This document shows, in pieces, positions 6,416 to 12,929 of a DNA stretch of 12,929 nucleotides (positions are counted from its first letter, which is position 1; every line of letters starts with the position of its first letter). The DNA lies in contig JAEZIX010000106.1 in NCBI GenBank assembly GCA_023415935.1, positions 1 to 12,929 of the forward strand. The letters run 5' to 3'. The DNA is from Cyanobacteria bacterium OH_CDB_20. Its GTDB lineage: Bacteria > Cyanobacteriota > Vampirovibrionia > Gastranaerophilales > Gastranaerophilaceae. The notes under the pieces are model-generated. The model searched no databases and was not told where the DNA came from. It saw only the letters and a program-made list of their open reading frames with translations. Made by a program: the position numbers and the translations under genes.

Positions 6416-7250
6416 CTCATTAAAATCTAAGAAAAATAGAAAAAGCTTATATAAAGACCTCTGTATTTATATATTACTCATTATTATAGCTATTATCTGT
6501 GCAGGACCGTTTTTATGGATGTTTTCTACATCCTTTAAGAGTGGACAGAATATTTACGATTTAAGCTTTATTCCTAAAAATCCTACCCTAAGTAATTATA
6601 TAGGGGTTATGGAGTTTATGAACATACCCCGATATATTGGAAATACGTTAATTTTAACAAGTTCATCTATTTTTTTAGATGTTGTTTTATCAGCTTTATG
6701 TGCATATGCTTTGGCGTGTATGGAGTTTAAAGGAAAGAAAATAGTTATGACGGCTTTGTTAGTATCTATGATTGTGCCCGCAGCTGCTGGTATGATAATT
6801 AATTATTTAATTATTAGTAAGATGAGCCTGCTTAATACTTATGTTGGAGCCATTTTACCTGGGGCGGTAAAGGTATTTAGTATCATTTTGTTAAGGCAGT
6901 CATATATGGCCATACCTAAAGAACTTATTGAAGCTGCGAGAATTGATGGTGCAGGTGATCTATGTATTTGGAAAAAGATAATGATGCCAGGAATTCTTCC
7001 AGCTGTGTCAACTGTTATTATCTTTGACTTTATTAGTAAATGGAATGAATTTTTATGGCCAATTATCGTATTGCAAGATCCAGATAAATATCCACTTGCA
7101 ACAGCTCTGCAGTATCTGAATGGATCTTTCAACTACAAATTTGGCTATATAGCAGCAGGTACGATAATATCTATTGTACCAGTAATATTAGTATTTATTA
7201 TATGCCAGAAGAATTATGTGGAAGCAATTAGTGGTGCAATAAAAGGCTAG
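6402..7250 (+). CDS. ABC sugar transporter permease, MalG/UgpE-like (CUT1)
   Basis: This is the second, 282-residue channel subunit. It has about six membrane segments, near 19-41, 80-105, 112-138, 145-166, 199-221 and 246-268. A basic N-terminus (SLKSKKNRKSLYK) precedes TM1. The EAA loop is IEAARIDGA followed by KKIMMPGILP (about 176-200). The C-terminus ends NYVEAISGAIKG, resembling the conserved tail of MalG-type permeases. The ATG at 6402 was chosen because AGGAGG (6391-6396) lies 5 bases upstream. A nearby ATG at 6398 is in the frame of the first permease and encodes part of its tail. The next gene, an acetyltransferase, follows after 46 bases with no ATP-binding subunit, so energy coupling must come from an ATPase encoded elsewhere. 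Confidence 0.94.
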   Translation: MVVNNSLKSKKNRKSLYKDLCIYILLIIIAIICAGPFLWMFSTSFKSGQNIYDLSFIPKNPTLSNYIGVMEFMNIPRYIGNTLILTSSSIFLDVVLSALCAYALACMEFKGKKIVMTALLVSMIVPAAAGMIINYLIISKMSLLNTYVGAILPGAVKVFSIILLRQSYMAIPKELIEAARIDGAGDLCIWKKIMMPGILPAVSTVIIFDFISKWNEFLWPIIVLQDPDKYPLATALQYLNGSFNYKFGYIAAGTIISIVPVILVFIICQKNYVEAISGAIKG

Positions 7251-7296
7251 AGTATGAATGGGTATCATGAGGAGTATATGGAAAGAGGAGTAGAAA

Positions 7297-8226
7297 ATGG
7301 AAAGTATTATTAGAGAAATAAAGAGTACTGATAAAAAAGAAATTGTGAAATTATTTCATTCTTGCTTTTCCACATTGTTTCCTATCAGCGAAGAAATTCT
7401 TGAAAGAACAGTTTTTGAGTCAAGGGATTACTGTGCAGAAGCAAGCTTTGTAATTTGTGATGCAGAAGATGGAAAGATAATAGGATGTATTGCCACAAAG
7501 GTATCAAGAGATCAGGAATTATATCCGGATACTGGATGGATTACATTATTATTTATAAGGCCAGAATACCGTAGAAGAGGACTAGGAAGTACATTATATG
7601 ACAAAAGTCAGGAGGTATTTCAGGAAAAGAATATACATAAGGTGTTTATAGGGCAAGATCTACACAATCTATTTTCAGGCATTCCGTCTCCCAATATTGA
7701 AAATGAAAATTTTTTCCGTAAACATCATTTTTGGTTAAATCCAGACCAACATTATGATTTACAAGGGGATGTGCAACAGAATCCTACTCTTACCCGTTTC
7801 GATGTAACTGAATTTGAAAAAGAATTTTATGTAGAAACAATAAAATGTGGTTATGAAGAAGAATTGCTATCATTCTTAGAAAAGGAGTTTCCCGGTCGTT
7901 GGGAATATGAAGCACAACAATATCTAAGTAATCAAGAAAACTTTGATAAAATTGTTGTATTAAGGAAGCACAACACAGAAGAAATAGTTGGGTACTGTAT
8001 GCTTTCTATGAACGAAGATAAAATGGCGGGACTTGGTCCTATTGGAATTGGAAAAGAGATTCGAGGAAGACATGTGGGTAACTATATCTTGAGACAGGCA
8101 CTACTGCAGTTACGTACACTAGGAGCAATACAGTGCCTAATTGATTGGACTGTATTAAAAGACTTTTATGGCCAATTTGGATTTAAACCTATACATGTTT
8201 ATCGTAGTGGCTATAAAGAAATTTAG
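7297..8226 (+). CDS. tandem-GNAT-domain N-acetyltransferase (possible amino-sugar acetyltransferase)
   Basis: The 309 residues appear to hold two GNAT folds. The first (about 1-155) has a good acetyl-CoA pyrophosphate loop: ITLLFIRPEYRRRGLGSTLY, with R/Q-x-x-G-x-G/A at 92-97. The second (about 178-309) has GPIGIGKEIRGRHVGNYIL (RGRHVG at 256-261). It ends in a GNAT-like tail, DFYGQFGFKPIHVYRSGYKE. A single-domain GNAT is normally about half this length. I recall a double-GNAT-like glucosamine/glucosaminide acetyltransferase, GlmA, reported in Clostridium acetobutylicum, so N-acetylation of free glucosamine residues released by import and hydrolysis is a sensible guess. That function is inference from context. 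Mycothiol synthase shares the two-GNAT layout but belongs to actinobacteria. GAGGAG 6 bases upstream supports the start. Confidence 0.8.
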   Translation: MESIIREIKSTDKKEIVKLFHSCFSTLFPISEEILERTVFESRDYCAEASFVICDAEDGKIIGCIATKVSRDQELYPDTGWITLLFIRPEYRRRGLGSTLYDKSQEVFQEKNIHKVFIGQDLHNLFSGIPSPNIENENFFRKHHFWLNPDQHYDLQGDVQQNPTLTRFDVTEFEKEFYVETIKCGYEEELLSFLEKEFPGRWEYEAQQYLSNQENFDKIVVLRKHNTEEIVGYCMLSMNEDKMAGLGPIGIGKEIRGRHVGNYILRQALLQLRTLGAIQCLIDWTVLKDFYGQFGFKPIHVYRSGYKEI

Positions 8227-8270
8227 TACATATAACAACAGATTTTGTAGAGCACAGGAGTGAGGTAAAA

Positions 8271-9797
8271 ATGAAGAAAAAAATAGTATTGCTACCTTTA
8301 GATGAGCGACCTTGCAATTATGATTTTCCAATGGAACTTTTTAATCATGAAGAGCTTGAGATTGTAAGACCAGATAAACTGGGCGATAAGAAAAAGCTTG
8401 CAAATAGAGATAAAATCATTAATTTTTTAAAGAAAGAGTGTATAGATGCAGATGGATTAATTTTGTCTATTGATATGCTTTTGTATGGGGGCCTGGTTCC
8501 TTCTAGAATTCATAATGGGACAGTGAAAGAGTTCCGAAAAATGTCTACCGTAATAAAAGAATTAAAAGAGAAAAATCCTAATTTGTTGATATATGGATTT
8601 CAAGTTGTAATGAGGTGTCCTTCCTATTCTAGTAATGATGAGGAACCAGATTATTATGAAGAATGTGGTGAAACCATTCATAGAGTAGGAGAATTAATTC
8701 ATAAGAGTCGTCTTGGACTATCTGATGAGAAAAAAATGAATCTAATTATGCCTGAGATTAATCAAGAATATCTAAATGATTATGTAGGCAGAAGACAGAT
8801 TAACTGTGAGATGAATCGCTATATACTTAATTACTTGAAAGAAGGATATTTAGATTTTATGGTGATTCCACAGGATGATTCGGCTACCTATGGGTATGCT
8901 GCTATGGATCAGGAAATTATCCGTGCAGAAATCATGAAACAAAATCTGGGAGACCGGATATTAGTATATCCAGGAGCAGATGAAGTAGGTATGGTGATGA
9001 TAGCACGGCTTATTAATAAAATACATGGTAAGAAACCCAAAGTATATGTGAAGTATGTGTGTGAGAAGGCAAAGTATATTGTGCCCCTTTATGAAGGAAA
9101 TACCCTCTCCACAACGGTAAAATATCATATTCTTTCGTCAGGATGTCAGATGGTAGAATGTTATGAACATGCAGATTTGATTATGGTAGTTACTGCACCA
9201 GCTGGAGAGATGAAGGAAGCTATAGCGCAGCCATGTCTATTACCTGACTATCGCGCAGAAAGAAATTTCCCGGAGTTAATAGACTTTATAAAAGATCGTA
9301 TAGCAGAAGGAAAACAGATAACTATTGCAGATAATGCTTATGCTAATGGGGGCGATTTAGAGTTTATCAATATGTTGAACTATAATAACCTGTTGTTAAA
9401 GGTCGATGGATATGCAGGATGGAATACTTCAGCAAATACTATTGGAACTGCACTTGCTGAAGGAATTGATGCACTTTACTATGGAAAGAGTAAAGCTCAT
9501 CAGGATTTTCTTGTAAAGAGATATATTGAAGATGTAGGCTACTGTTCAGTAGTTCGTGGTAAGGTTACAGAGGAACTTGCTGGAACGGAAATGAACTATT
9601 TTGATGTAAAGGAAAAAAGAGGATTTGTATCACAAACTGTGGAAAAGTATTTAAGAGAATTTCTTTTCCAATATTGTAGTAGCGTAGCGGACAAAATATG
9701 GCTTAAGGATGTGTATATGCCATGGCGACGTATGTTTGAGGTTGGCTTCCAAGCAGGAATTGAGGCGAGTAGTGATGATAGATCAAAAGGGATTTAG
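8271..9797 (+). CDS. DUF4127 family protein of unknown function
   Basis: This 508-residue protein has no signal peptide or membrane segments, so it is predicted to be cytoplasmic. I recognise it as DUF4127 from the start LLPLDERPCN (7-16), the DMLLYGGLVPSR block (68-79), the QDDSATYG block (201-208), GADEVGM (235-241), DNAYANGGD (354-362) and YAGWNTSANTIGTALAEG (381-398). The recurring invariant-looking Asp, Glu, Arg, Asn and Gly clusters at strand ends look like an enzyme active site, possibly sugar or phosphosugar binding. No mechanism is known to me. Two ribosome-site candidates, AGGAG and TGAGG, lie at 8256-8265, just before the ATG. The 3' end overlaps the PHP gene by 23 bases, so the two proteins are probably made together. 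Position between transporter and nanE suggests action on the imported sugar. Confidence 0.85.
   Translation: MKKKIVLLPLDERPCNYDFPMELFNHEELEIVRPDKLGDKKKLANRDKIINFLKKECIDADGLILSIDMLLYGGLVPSRIHNGTVKEFRKMSTVIKELKEKNPNLLIYGFQVVMRCPSYSSNDEEPDYYEECGETIHRVGELIHKSRLGLSDEKKMNLIMPEINQEYLNDYVGRRQINCEMNRYILNYLKEGYLDFMVIPQDDSATYGYAAMDQEIIRAEIMKQNLGDRILVYPGADEVGMVMIARLINKIHGKKPKVYVKYVCEKAKYIVPLYEGNTLSTTVKYHILSSGCQMVECYEHADLIMVVTAPAGEMKEAIAQPCLLPDYRAERNFPELIDFIKDRIAEGKQITIADNAYANGGDLEFINMLNYNNLLLKVDGYAGWNTSANTIGTALAEGIDALYYGKSKAHQDFLVKRYIEDVGYCSVVRGKVTEELAGTEMNYFDVKEKRGFVSQTVEKYLREFLFQYCSSVADKIWLKDVYMPWRRMFEVGFQAGIEASSDDRSKGI
9762..9777 (+). promoter_or_regulatory. internal ribosome binding site and start codon for the PHP gene within DUF4127
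   Basis: GAGG at 9762-9765 is separated by nine bases from ATG 9775-9777. Both lie inside the last codons of the DUF4127 gene, which stops at TAG 9795-9797. This decides the PHP start and implies coupled translation of the two genes. Confidence 0.65.
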
Positions 9798-10749
9798 TAC
9801 AGATGGTCAGTGGTTCAAAGGTAATTTACATAGCCATACTACTGAATCAGATGGAAATTATACACCGCAGAAAGCAACACAGGAATTTAGGAAGCAGGGA
9901 TATTCTTTTTTGTGTATAAGTGATCATAATTTATATACTGATTATAGGTCTTTATTAAACACAGATGATTTTATTATCTTACCAGGACTAGAGGCGGCAG
10001 CAGTATTATTTGATAAAGAGAATACTTGTATTTGCGTACATCATGTAAATGGAATATTAGGAACGACAGCCATGCAGCAGGCTGCTACAAAGCCACTGCT
10101 TCAGCATAAGGAGACATATGAACCTCGTGTTTTCTATAATAAATGGGATGAGGAAAAGGTTGCACAGGAGATAATAGATGATTTACATGAGAGAGGATGT
10201 TTTGTGACCTATAATCATCCCATGTGGTCTAGAGTGAGTTCTGAGTTATTGAAAAAGTTGTATGACATAGATATTCTAGAAATTTTTAACTATAATACGG
10301 AAAACGAAAGTGGTACAGGCTATATTACTAGTTGCTGGGATCAGATACTAAGACAAGGTAGAAGACAGCTCGCTAATGCAGCAGATGACAATCATAATGA
10401 TGGAATATTTGATGATGCTTTTGGTGGTTTCATTATGGTAAATGCAAGAAACTTGACTCATGATGCAATTGTATCAGCTATACTAAGTGGTAATTACTAC
10501 TCCTCTGCCGGACCTTATATTTTAGAATGGGGAATAAAGAACGGTACAGCATACATATGTTGTGATTCTGTAGAGAGAATTAACTTTATTGCAGATGGTT
10601 ATGTGGGAGCAGGAACTACAGTAATCGCTAAGGAAGAACCTCTACAGAAGGCCGAATGGAAACTTACTGGAAAAGAGAAATATATTCGAATAGAATGTGT
10701 GGATGCTCAAGGAAGAAGAGCCTGGACGAATCCTATGTACATTAAATAA
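9775..10749 (+). CDS. PHP-domain metal-dependent hydrolase/phosphoesterase
   Basis: With the ATG at 9775 the protein has 324 residues. It carries the PHP metal-binding set: NLHSHTTESDG with H19, H21 and D26; CISDHN with D50 and H51; LPGLEAA with E73; VHH with H89 and H90; YNHPMW with H148; and AADDNHND with D205 and H207. PHP enzymes usually bind two or three metal ions and hydrolyse phosphate esters, and some act on other bonds. The upstream reading frame extends to 9709, but its first 22 codons give a Cys/Arg-rich stretch lying inside DUF4127. The start at 9775 has GAGG nine bases upstream and is preferred. A GTG immediately before it is the alternative. About 60 residues after the catalytic domain are beta-rich and unassigned. 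It overlaps DUF4127 by 23 bases and precedes nanE by 12. The substrate is unknown. Confidence 0.85.
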   Translation: MIDQKGFSTDGQWFKGNLHSHTTESDGNYTPQKATQEFRKQGYSFLCISDHNLYTDYRSLLNTDDFIILPGLEAAAVLFDKENTCICVHHVNGILGTTAMQQAATKPLLQHKETYEPRVFYNKWDEEKVAQEIIDDLHERGCFVTYNHPMWSRVSSELLKKLYDIDILEIFNYNTENESGTGYITSCWDQILRQGRRQLANAADDNHNDGIFDDAFGGFIMVNARNLTHDAIVSAILSGNYYSSAGPYILEWGIKNGTAYICCDSVERINFIADGYVGAGTTVIAKEEPLQKAEWKLTGKEKYIRIECVDAQGRRAWTNPMYIK

Positions 10750-10761
10750 GGGGGCATAAGA

Positions 10762-11454
10762 ATGAATGTAATTCAACAACTGAAAGGAGGCCTTATAGTT
10801 TCTTGTCAGGCTTTGAAGACGGAGCCACTTTATGGCTCAGAAATAATGGCAAGAATGGCTATTGCGGCTAAGGAAGGTGGAGCTGTTGGCATTAGAGCTA
10901 ATTCGCCACAGGATATTAAAGCAATTAAAGAAGTGGTAGACCTACCTGTAATCGGACTTTATAAGGTGGATTATCCTGATTCAGAAATCTATATTACACC
11001 TACTATGAAAGAGGTGGAGGCATTGATGGAAGTAGAACCAGATATCATAGCAGTAGATGCTACAGACAGGTTAAGACCAGGAAAAATGACGCTTGAACAA
11101 TTTTTTATAGAAGTTAAAAAAAGGTATCCTAAGGGATGCTTTATGGCAGATTGTGCCACATTTGAGGATGCAGTTAAGGCACAAAAACTGGGATTTGATA
11201 TAGTAGGAACTACTTTATGTGGATATACTAAATCTACTTTAGGAGTAGATATACCTAATTATGATATGATTCATAGAATAGCAGAAGAACTGAACATACC
11301 AACTATTGCAGAGGGAGGAATTTGGGAATTGGGGCAGCTTGCTAGAGTATATAAAGAAAAGATATTAGCTGCTGTAGTAGGAACTGCTATTACGCGTCCG
11401 AGGGATATTACCAAACGATTTATATCTGCAATTCCAAAACAGAGGTGGGAGTAA
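10762..11454 (+). CDS. nanE: N-acetylmannosamine-6-phosphate 2-epimerase
   Basis: NanE interconverts ManNAc-6-phosphate and GlcNAc-6-phosphate in the cytoplasm, feeding NagA and NagB. The 230-residue length is typical for this TIM-barrel family. Conserved blocks appear in order: LIVSCQA (11-17), GIRANS (43-48), PVIGLYK (62-68) with the probable catalytic K68, ITPT (78-81), DATDRLRPG (99-107), FMADCATFEDA (127-137), GTTLCGYT (149-156), IPTIAEGGI (179-187) with E184, and VVGTAITRP (205-213). AAGGGGG at 10748-10754 precedes the ATG by 7 bases. The gene lies 12 bases after the PHP gene, and the esterase ATG follows its stop codon by only 2 bases. No sialate lyase (nanA) is visible in the window, so ManNAc-6-P may come from another source here. 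Confidence 0.95.
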   Translation: MNVIQQLKGGLIVSCQALKTEPLYGSEIMARMAIAAKEGGAVGIRANSPQDIKAIKEVVDLPVIGLYKVDYPDSEIYITPTMKEVEALMEVEPDIIAVDATDRLRPGKMTLEQFFIEVKKRYPKGCFMADCATFEDAVKAQKLGFDIVGTTLCGYTKSTLGVDIPNYDMIHRIAEELNIPTIAEGGIWELGQLARVYKEKILAAVVGTAITRPRDITKRFISAIPKQRWE

Positions 11455-11456
11455 AA

Positions 11457-12506
11457 ATGAAATTAGAAGCTTCCAAAGATAGAATGAAAGTAATGGGGCG
11501 CTATGACAGACTAGATGAGATGTTATACCTCTGCTATTCAGGGGCCTATATAGAATTTCTCTTTGTAGGTTGTTATTTAGAAGTGGAGATGCTTTCTGAT
11601 TTTGTCAGTAATAAAGAAGCATGTATAATGGGAGTGTACCTAGATGGAAAAATCCATTCTAGGCTTAAGCTAAACAAAGGCATACACCGTTATATTTTAA
11701 TTGATTCTACTGAGCGCATAAGTGTAAAAGTCAGATTGATAAAACTGACAGAAGTGCAATACGCTACATCAGCAATACATGCATTATTTACAGATGATGA
11801 GGCTACTATTCAACCAACAAAATATCAAAGACGAAAAATTGAGTTTATTGGAGATTCTATCACCTGCGGTTATGGAAATGAAGGAAATCAATATGGAAGT
11901 TTTACTACTGAAGAGGAAAATGCAGTAAAATCATATGCTATTCTTTGTGCAGAAGAATTAAAAGCAGATTTTCAGCTGATTTCTTTTAGTGGGATTGGTA
12001 TTATTTCCCGTTATATAGAGCCAGATATAGAGGAGCCTTTGACAGATGTACTCATGCCTATCATATATCCTTACACGGATTGGTACCTCTATAAAAGAAA
12101 AGAAATTAAGAATAAACATCTTTGGAATTTTAATGAATTCATAGCGGATATTGTAGTGATTAATTTAGGCAGTAATGATGCCAGTTATATTAGAAATCAA
12201 AAAGACAGAGAAAATTATTTTGTAGAGGAATACCAGAAGTTTATTAGTACGGTAAGAAAATATCAACCTGAGTCAGTAATTATCTGTACTATAGGCGTTA
12301 TGGAAGGAAAAATCAGTCTTGTGGTGCAGAAGGCAGTTAGCCTATACAAAGAACATACAGGAGATAATAAGGTACATTTCTTTGAGGAAGAGGCGATTAG
12401 ATCAGAGGAAGGAATAGGAACAGCAGGACATCCTACAGTAAGAACTCATGAGAGAATGGCACAGAAGCTAAAGGAATATATTCAAGAGAATGGATGGCTT
12501 GATTGA
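11457..12506 (+). CDS. CE2-like SGNH-family carbohydrate esterase, cytoplasmic
   Basis: The 349-residue protein has two parts. An N-terminal beta-rich domain (about 1-120) resembles the jelly-roll found in CE2 acetyl esterases. A C-terminal SGNH hydrolase domain contains IEFIGDSITCGYG with nucleophile S134, the GIGI segment near 180, VVINLGSND with oxyanion-hole N240 (block GSND 238-241), and GHPTVRTH with catalytic H325. The acidic residue usually placed three before the histidine (DxxH) is not present; the residues before the histidine are GTAG. A Ser-His dyad is known in some CE2 esterases. No signal peptide is visible, so it would remove O-acetyl or similar acyl groups from imported sugars inside the cell. 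The ATG at 11457 has GGGAG five bases upstream; a GTG at 11445, overlapping nanE, would add only four residues. A NanS-like sialate O-acetylesterase role is an alternative. Confidence 0.8.
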   Translation: MKLEASKDRMKVMGRYDRLDEMLYLCYSGAYIEFLFVGCYLEVEMLSDFVSNKEACIMGVYLDGKIHSRLKLNKGIHRYILIDSTERISVKVRLIKLTEVQYATSAIHALFTDDEATIQPTKYQRRKIEFIGDSITCGYGNEGNQYGSFTTEEENAVKSYAILCAEELKADFQLISFSGIGIISRYIEPDIEEPLTDVLMPIIYPYTDWYLYKRKEIKNKHLWNFNEFIADIVVINLGSNDASYIRNQKDRENYFVEEYQKFISTVRKYQPESVIICTIGVMEGKISLVVQKAVSLYKEHTGDNKVHFFEEEAIRSEEGIGTAGHPTVRTHERMAQKLKEYIQENGWLD

Positions 12507-12530
12507 TTAAAGAAAGGAAGGAAAGATAAA

Positions 12531-12929
12531 GTGAGTAATATTTGTTTCAGTGGTAAAATCTTTACGGAAGACGGAACCTTTCAAGAGGGAGTAGTTACAA
12601 TAGAAAATGAAAGAATTACAAGATTGGAGAAAAAGCAAGATGTGCCAGATTATTACATCCTTCCTGGACTAGTAGATGTACACTTTCATGGATGTGCAGG
12701 TCATGATTTTTGCGAAGGAACTAAGGAGGCTATGATAGCAATTGCCGAATATGAGGAAAGGCATGGTATTACATCTATTTGCCCAGCTACAATGACACTA
12801 GCTACAGAAGTATTACTTAATATTTGCGAACAGGCAGCAAGTGTTAAGAAAGAAATTCCTTCTTTGGTAGGCATAAATTTAGAAGGCCCTTTTCTTTCGT
12901 ATAGAAAAAAAGGGGCACAGAATGGAACC
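12531..12929 (+). CDS. nagA: N-acetylglucosamine-6-phosphate deacetylase, N-terminal part (cut by window end)
   Basis: NagA removes acetate from GlcNAc-6-phosphate to give glucosamine-6-phosphate, the NagB substrate. The 133 codons present cover the N-terminal beta-domain and the first part of the metal-dependent amidohydrolase barrel. ILPGLVDVHFHGCAGHDF (about 44-61) holds the HxH metal pair. TSICPATMT (about 84-92) and INLEGPFLS with KGAQNG near the end contain the glutamate metal ligand and the family signature. The frame is open to the last base, and roughly 240 more residues are expected downstream. Translation starts at a GTG (12531) after AGGAAGG nine bases upstream, and no ATG lies near the N-terminus. 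The gene follows the esterase by 24 bases and is part of the same operon. Confidence 0.93.
   Translation, partial: MSNICFSGKIFTEDGTFQEGVVTIENERITRLEKKQDVPDYYILPGLVDVHFHGCAGHDFCEGTKEAMIAIAEYEERHGITSICPATMTLATEVLLNICEQAASVKKEIPSLVGINLEGPFLSYRKKGAQNGT

Noticed and set aside
6839..7132. Minus-strand open frame of 97 codons under the second permease
   Set aside because: It is antisense to conserved permease helices and the EAA loop and shows no domain or start signal of its own.
7254..7313. Tiny open frame of 19 codons between the second permease and the GNAT gene
   Set aside because: It has no clear ribosome site and no recognisable sequence, and it overlaps the GNAT start. The purine-rich stretch is better read as GNAT translation signals.
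9709..9774. N-terminal extension of the PHP frame upstream of 9775
   Set aside because: It encodes a Cys/Arg-rich segment inside the DUF4127 gene with no suitable ribosome site for ATG 9709. The ATG at 9775 has one and sits at the right distance from the PHP HxH motif.
11445..11456. GTG start adding four residues to the CE2-like esterase
   Set aside because: ATG 11457 has a well-placed GGGAG site and avoids a 10-base overlap with nanE. The added residues carry no motif.
1..12929. CRISPR arrays, insertion sequences, tRNA or rRNA genes, phage or toxin-antitoxin genes
   Set aside because: I read both strands for regular repeats, transposase motifs and structured RNA and saw none. The window is uniform in base composition and coding style.

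Overview
This AT-rich window has strong AGGAGG-type ribosome binding sites, canonical sigma-A promoter hexamers, tight gene packing and a Gram-positive lipoprotein signal. Together these suggest a low-GC Bacillota, most likely a clostridial (Lachnospiraceae-like) anaerobe. That placement is inferred from gene style, not from a marker gene. The whole window reads as one amino-sugar (hexosamine) uptake and catabolism locus.

Layout. Positions 1-217 hold the C-terminal end of a protein resembling RpiR/MurR sugar-phosphate regulators. It is followed 20 bases later by a ROK-family sugar kinase (238-1188). A strong symmetrical hairpin (1194-1241) separates the kinase from nagB (glucosamine-6-phosphate deaminase, 1262-2023, minus strand), which converges on it. 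The 238-base gap at 2024-2261 is a divergent control region. It has a sigma-A promoter facing each way and several short inverted repeats. From 2262 to the end of the window everything runs on the plus strand with gaps of 67 bases or fewer, or with overlaps, so it is probably one long operon. The order is: cytoplasmic GH20-type beta-hexosaminidase, solute-binding lipoprotein, two CUT1-type permeases, tandem-GNAT acetyltransferase, DUF4127 protein, PHP-domain metal-dependent hydrolase, nanE (ManNAc-6-phosphate epimerase), CE2-like SGNH esterase, and the start of nagA (GlcNAc-6-phosphate deacetylase), which is cut off by the window end.

How the genes fit together (inference). A lipoprotein plus two permeases import a hexosamine-containing glycoside, using an ATPase encoded elsewhere. 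Inside the cell the GH20 enzyme releases N-acetylhexosamine. The SGNH esterase may strip O-acyl groups and the GNAT protein may re-acetylate free amines. The ROK kinase phosphorylates the sugar, NanE converts ManNAc-6-P to GlcNAc-6-P, NagA deacetylates it, and NagB delivers fructose-6-P and ammonia to glycolysis.

The least explained part is the centre. A DUF4127 protein of unknown function overlaps a PHP-family hydrolase by 23 bases and sits directly upstream of nanE. No sialate lyase or sialidase is visible here, so the source of ManNAc(-6-P) need not be sialic acid. The DUF4127/PHP pair with the tandem GNAT and CE2-like esterase is the best candidate here for an undescribed step, perhaps the processing of a decorated or ManNAc-containing glycan.
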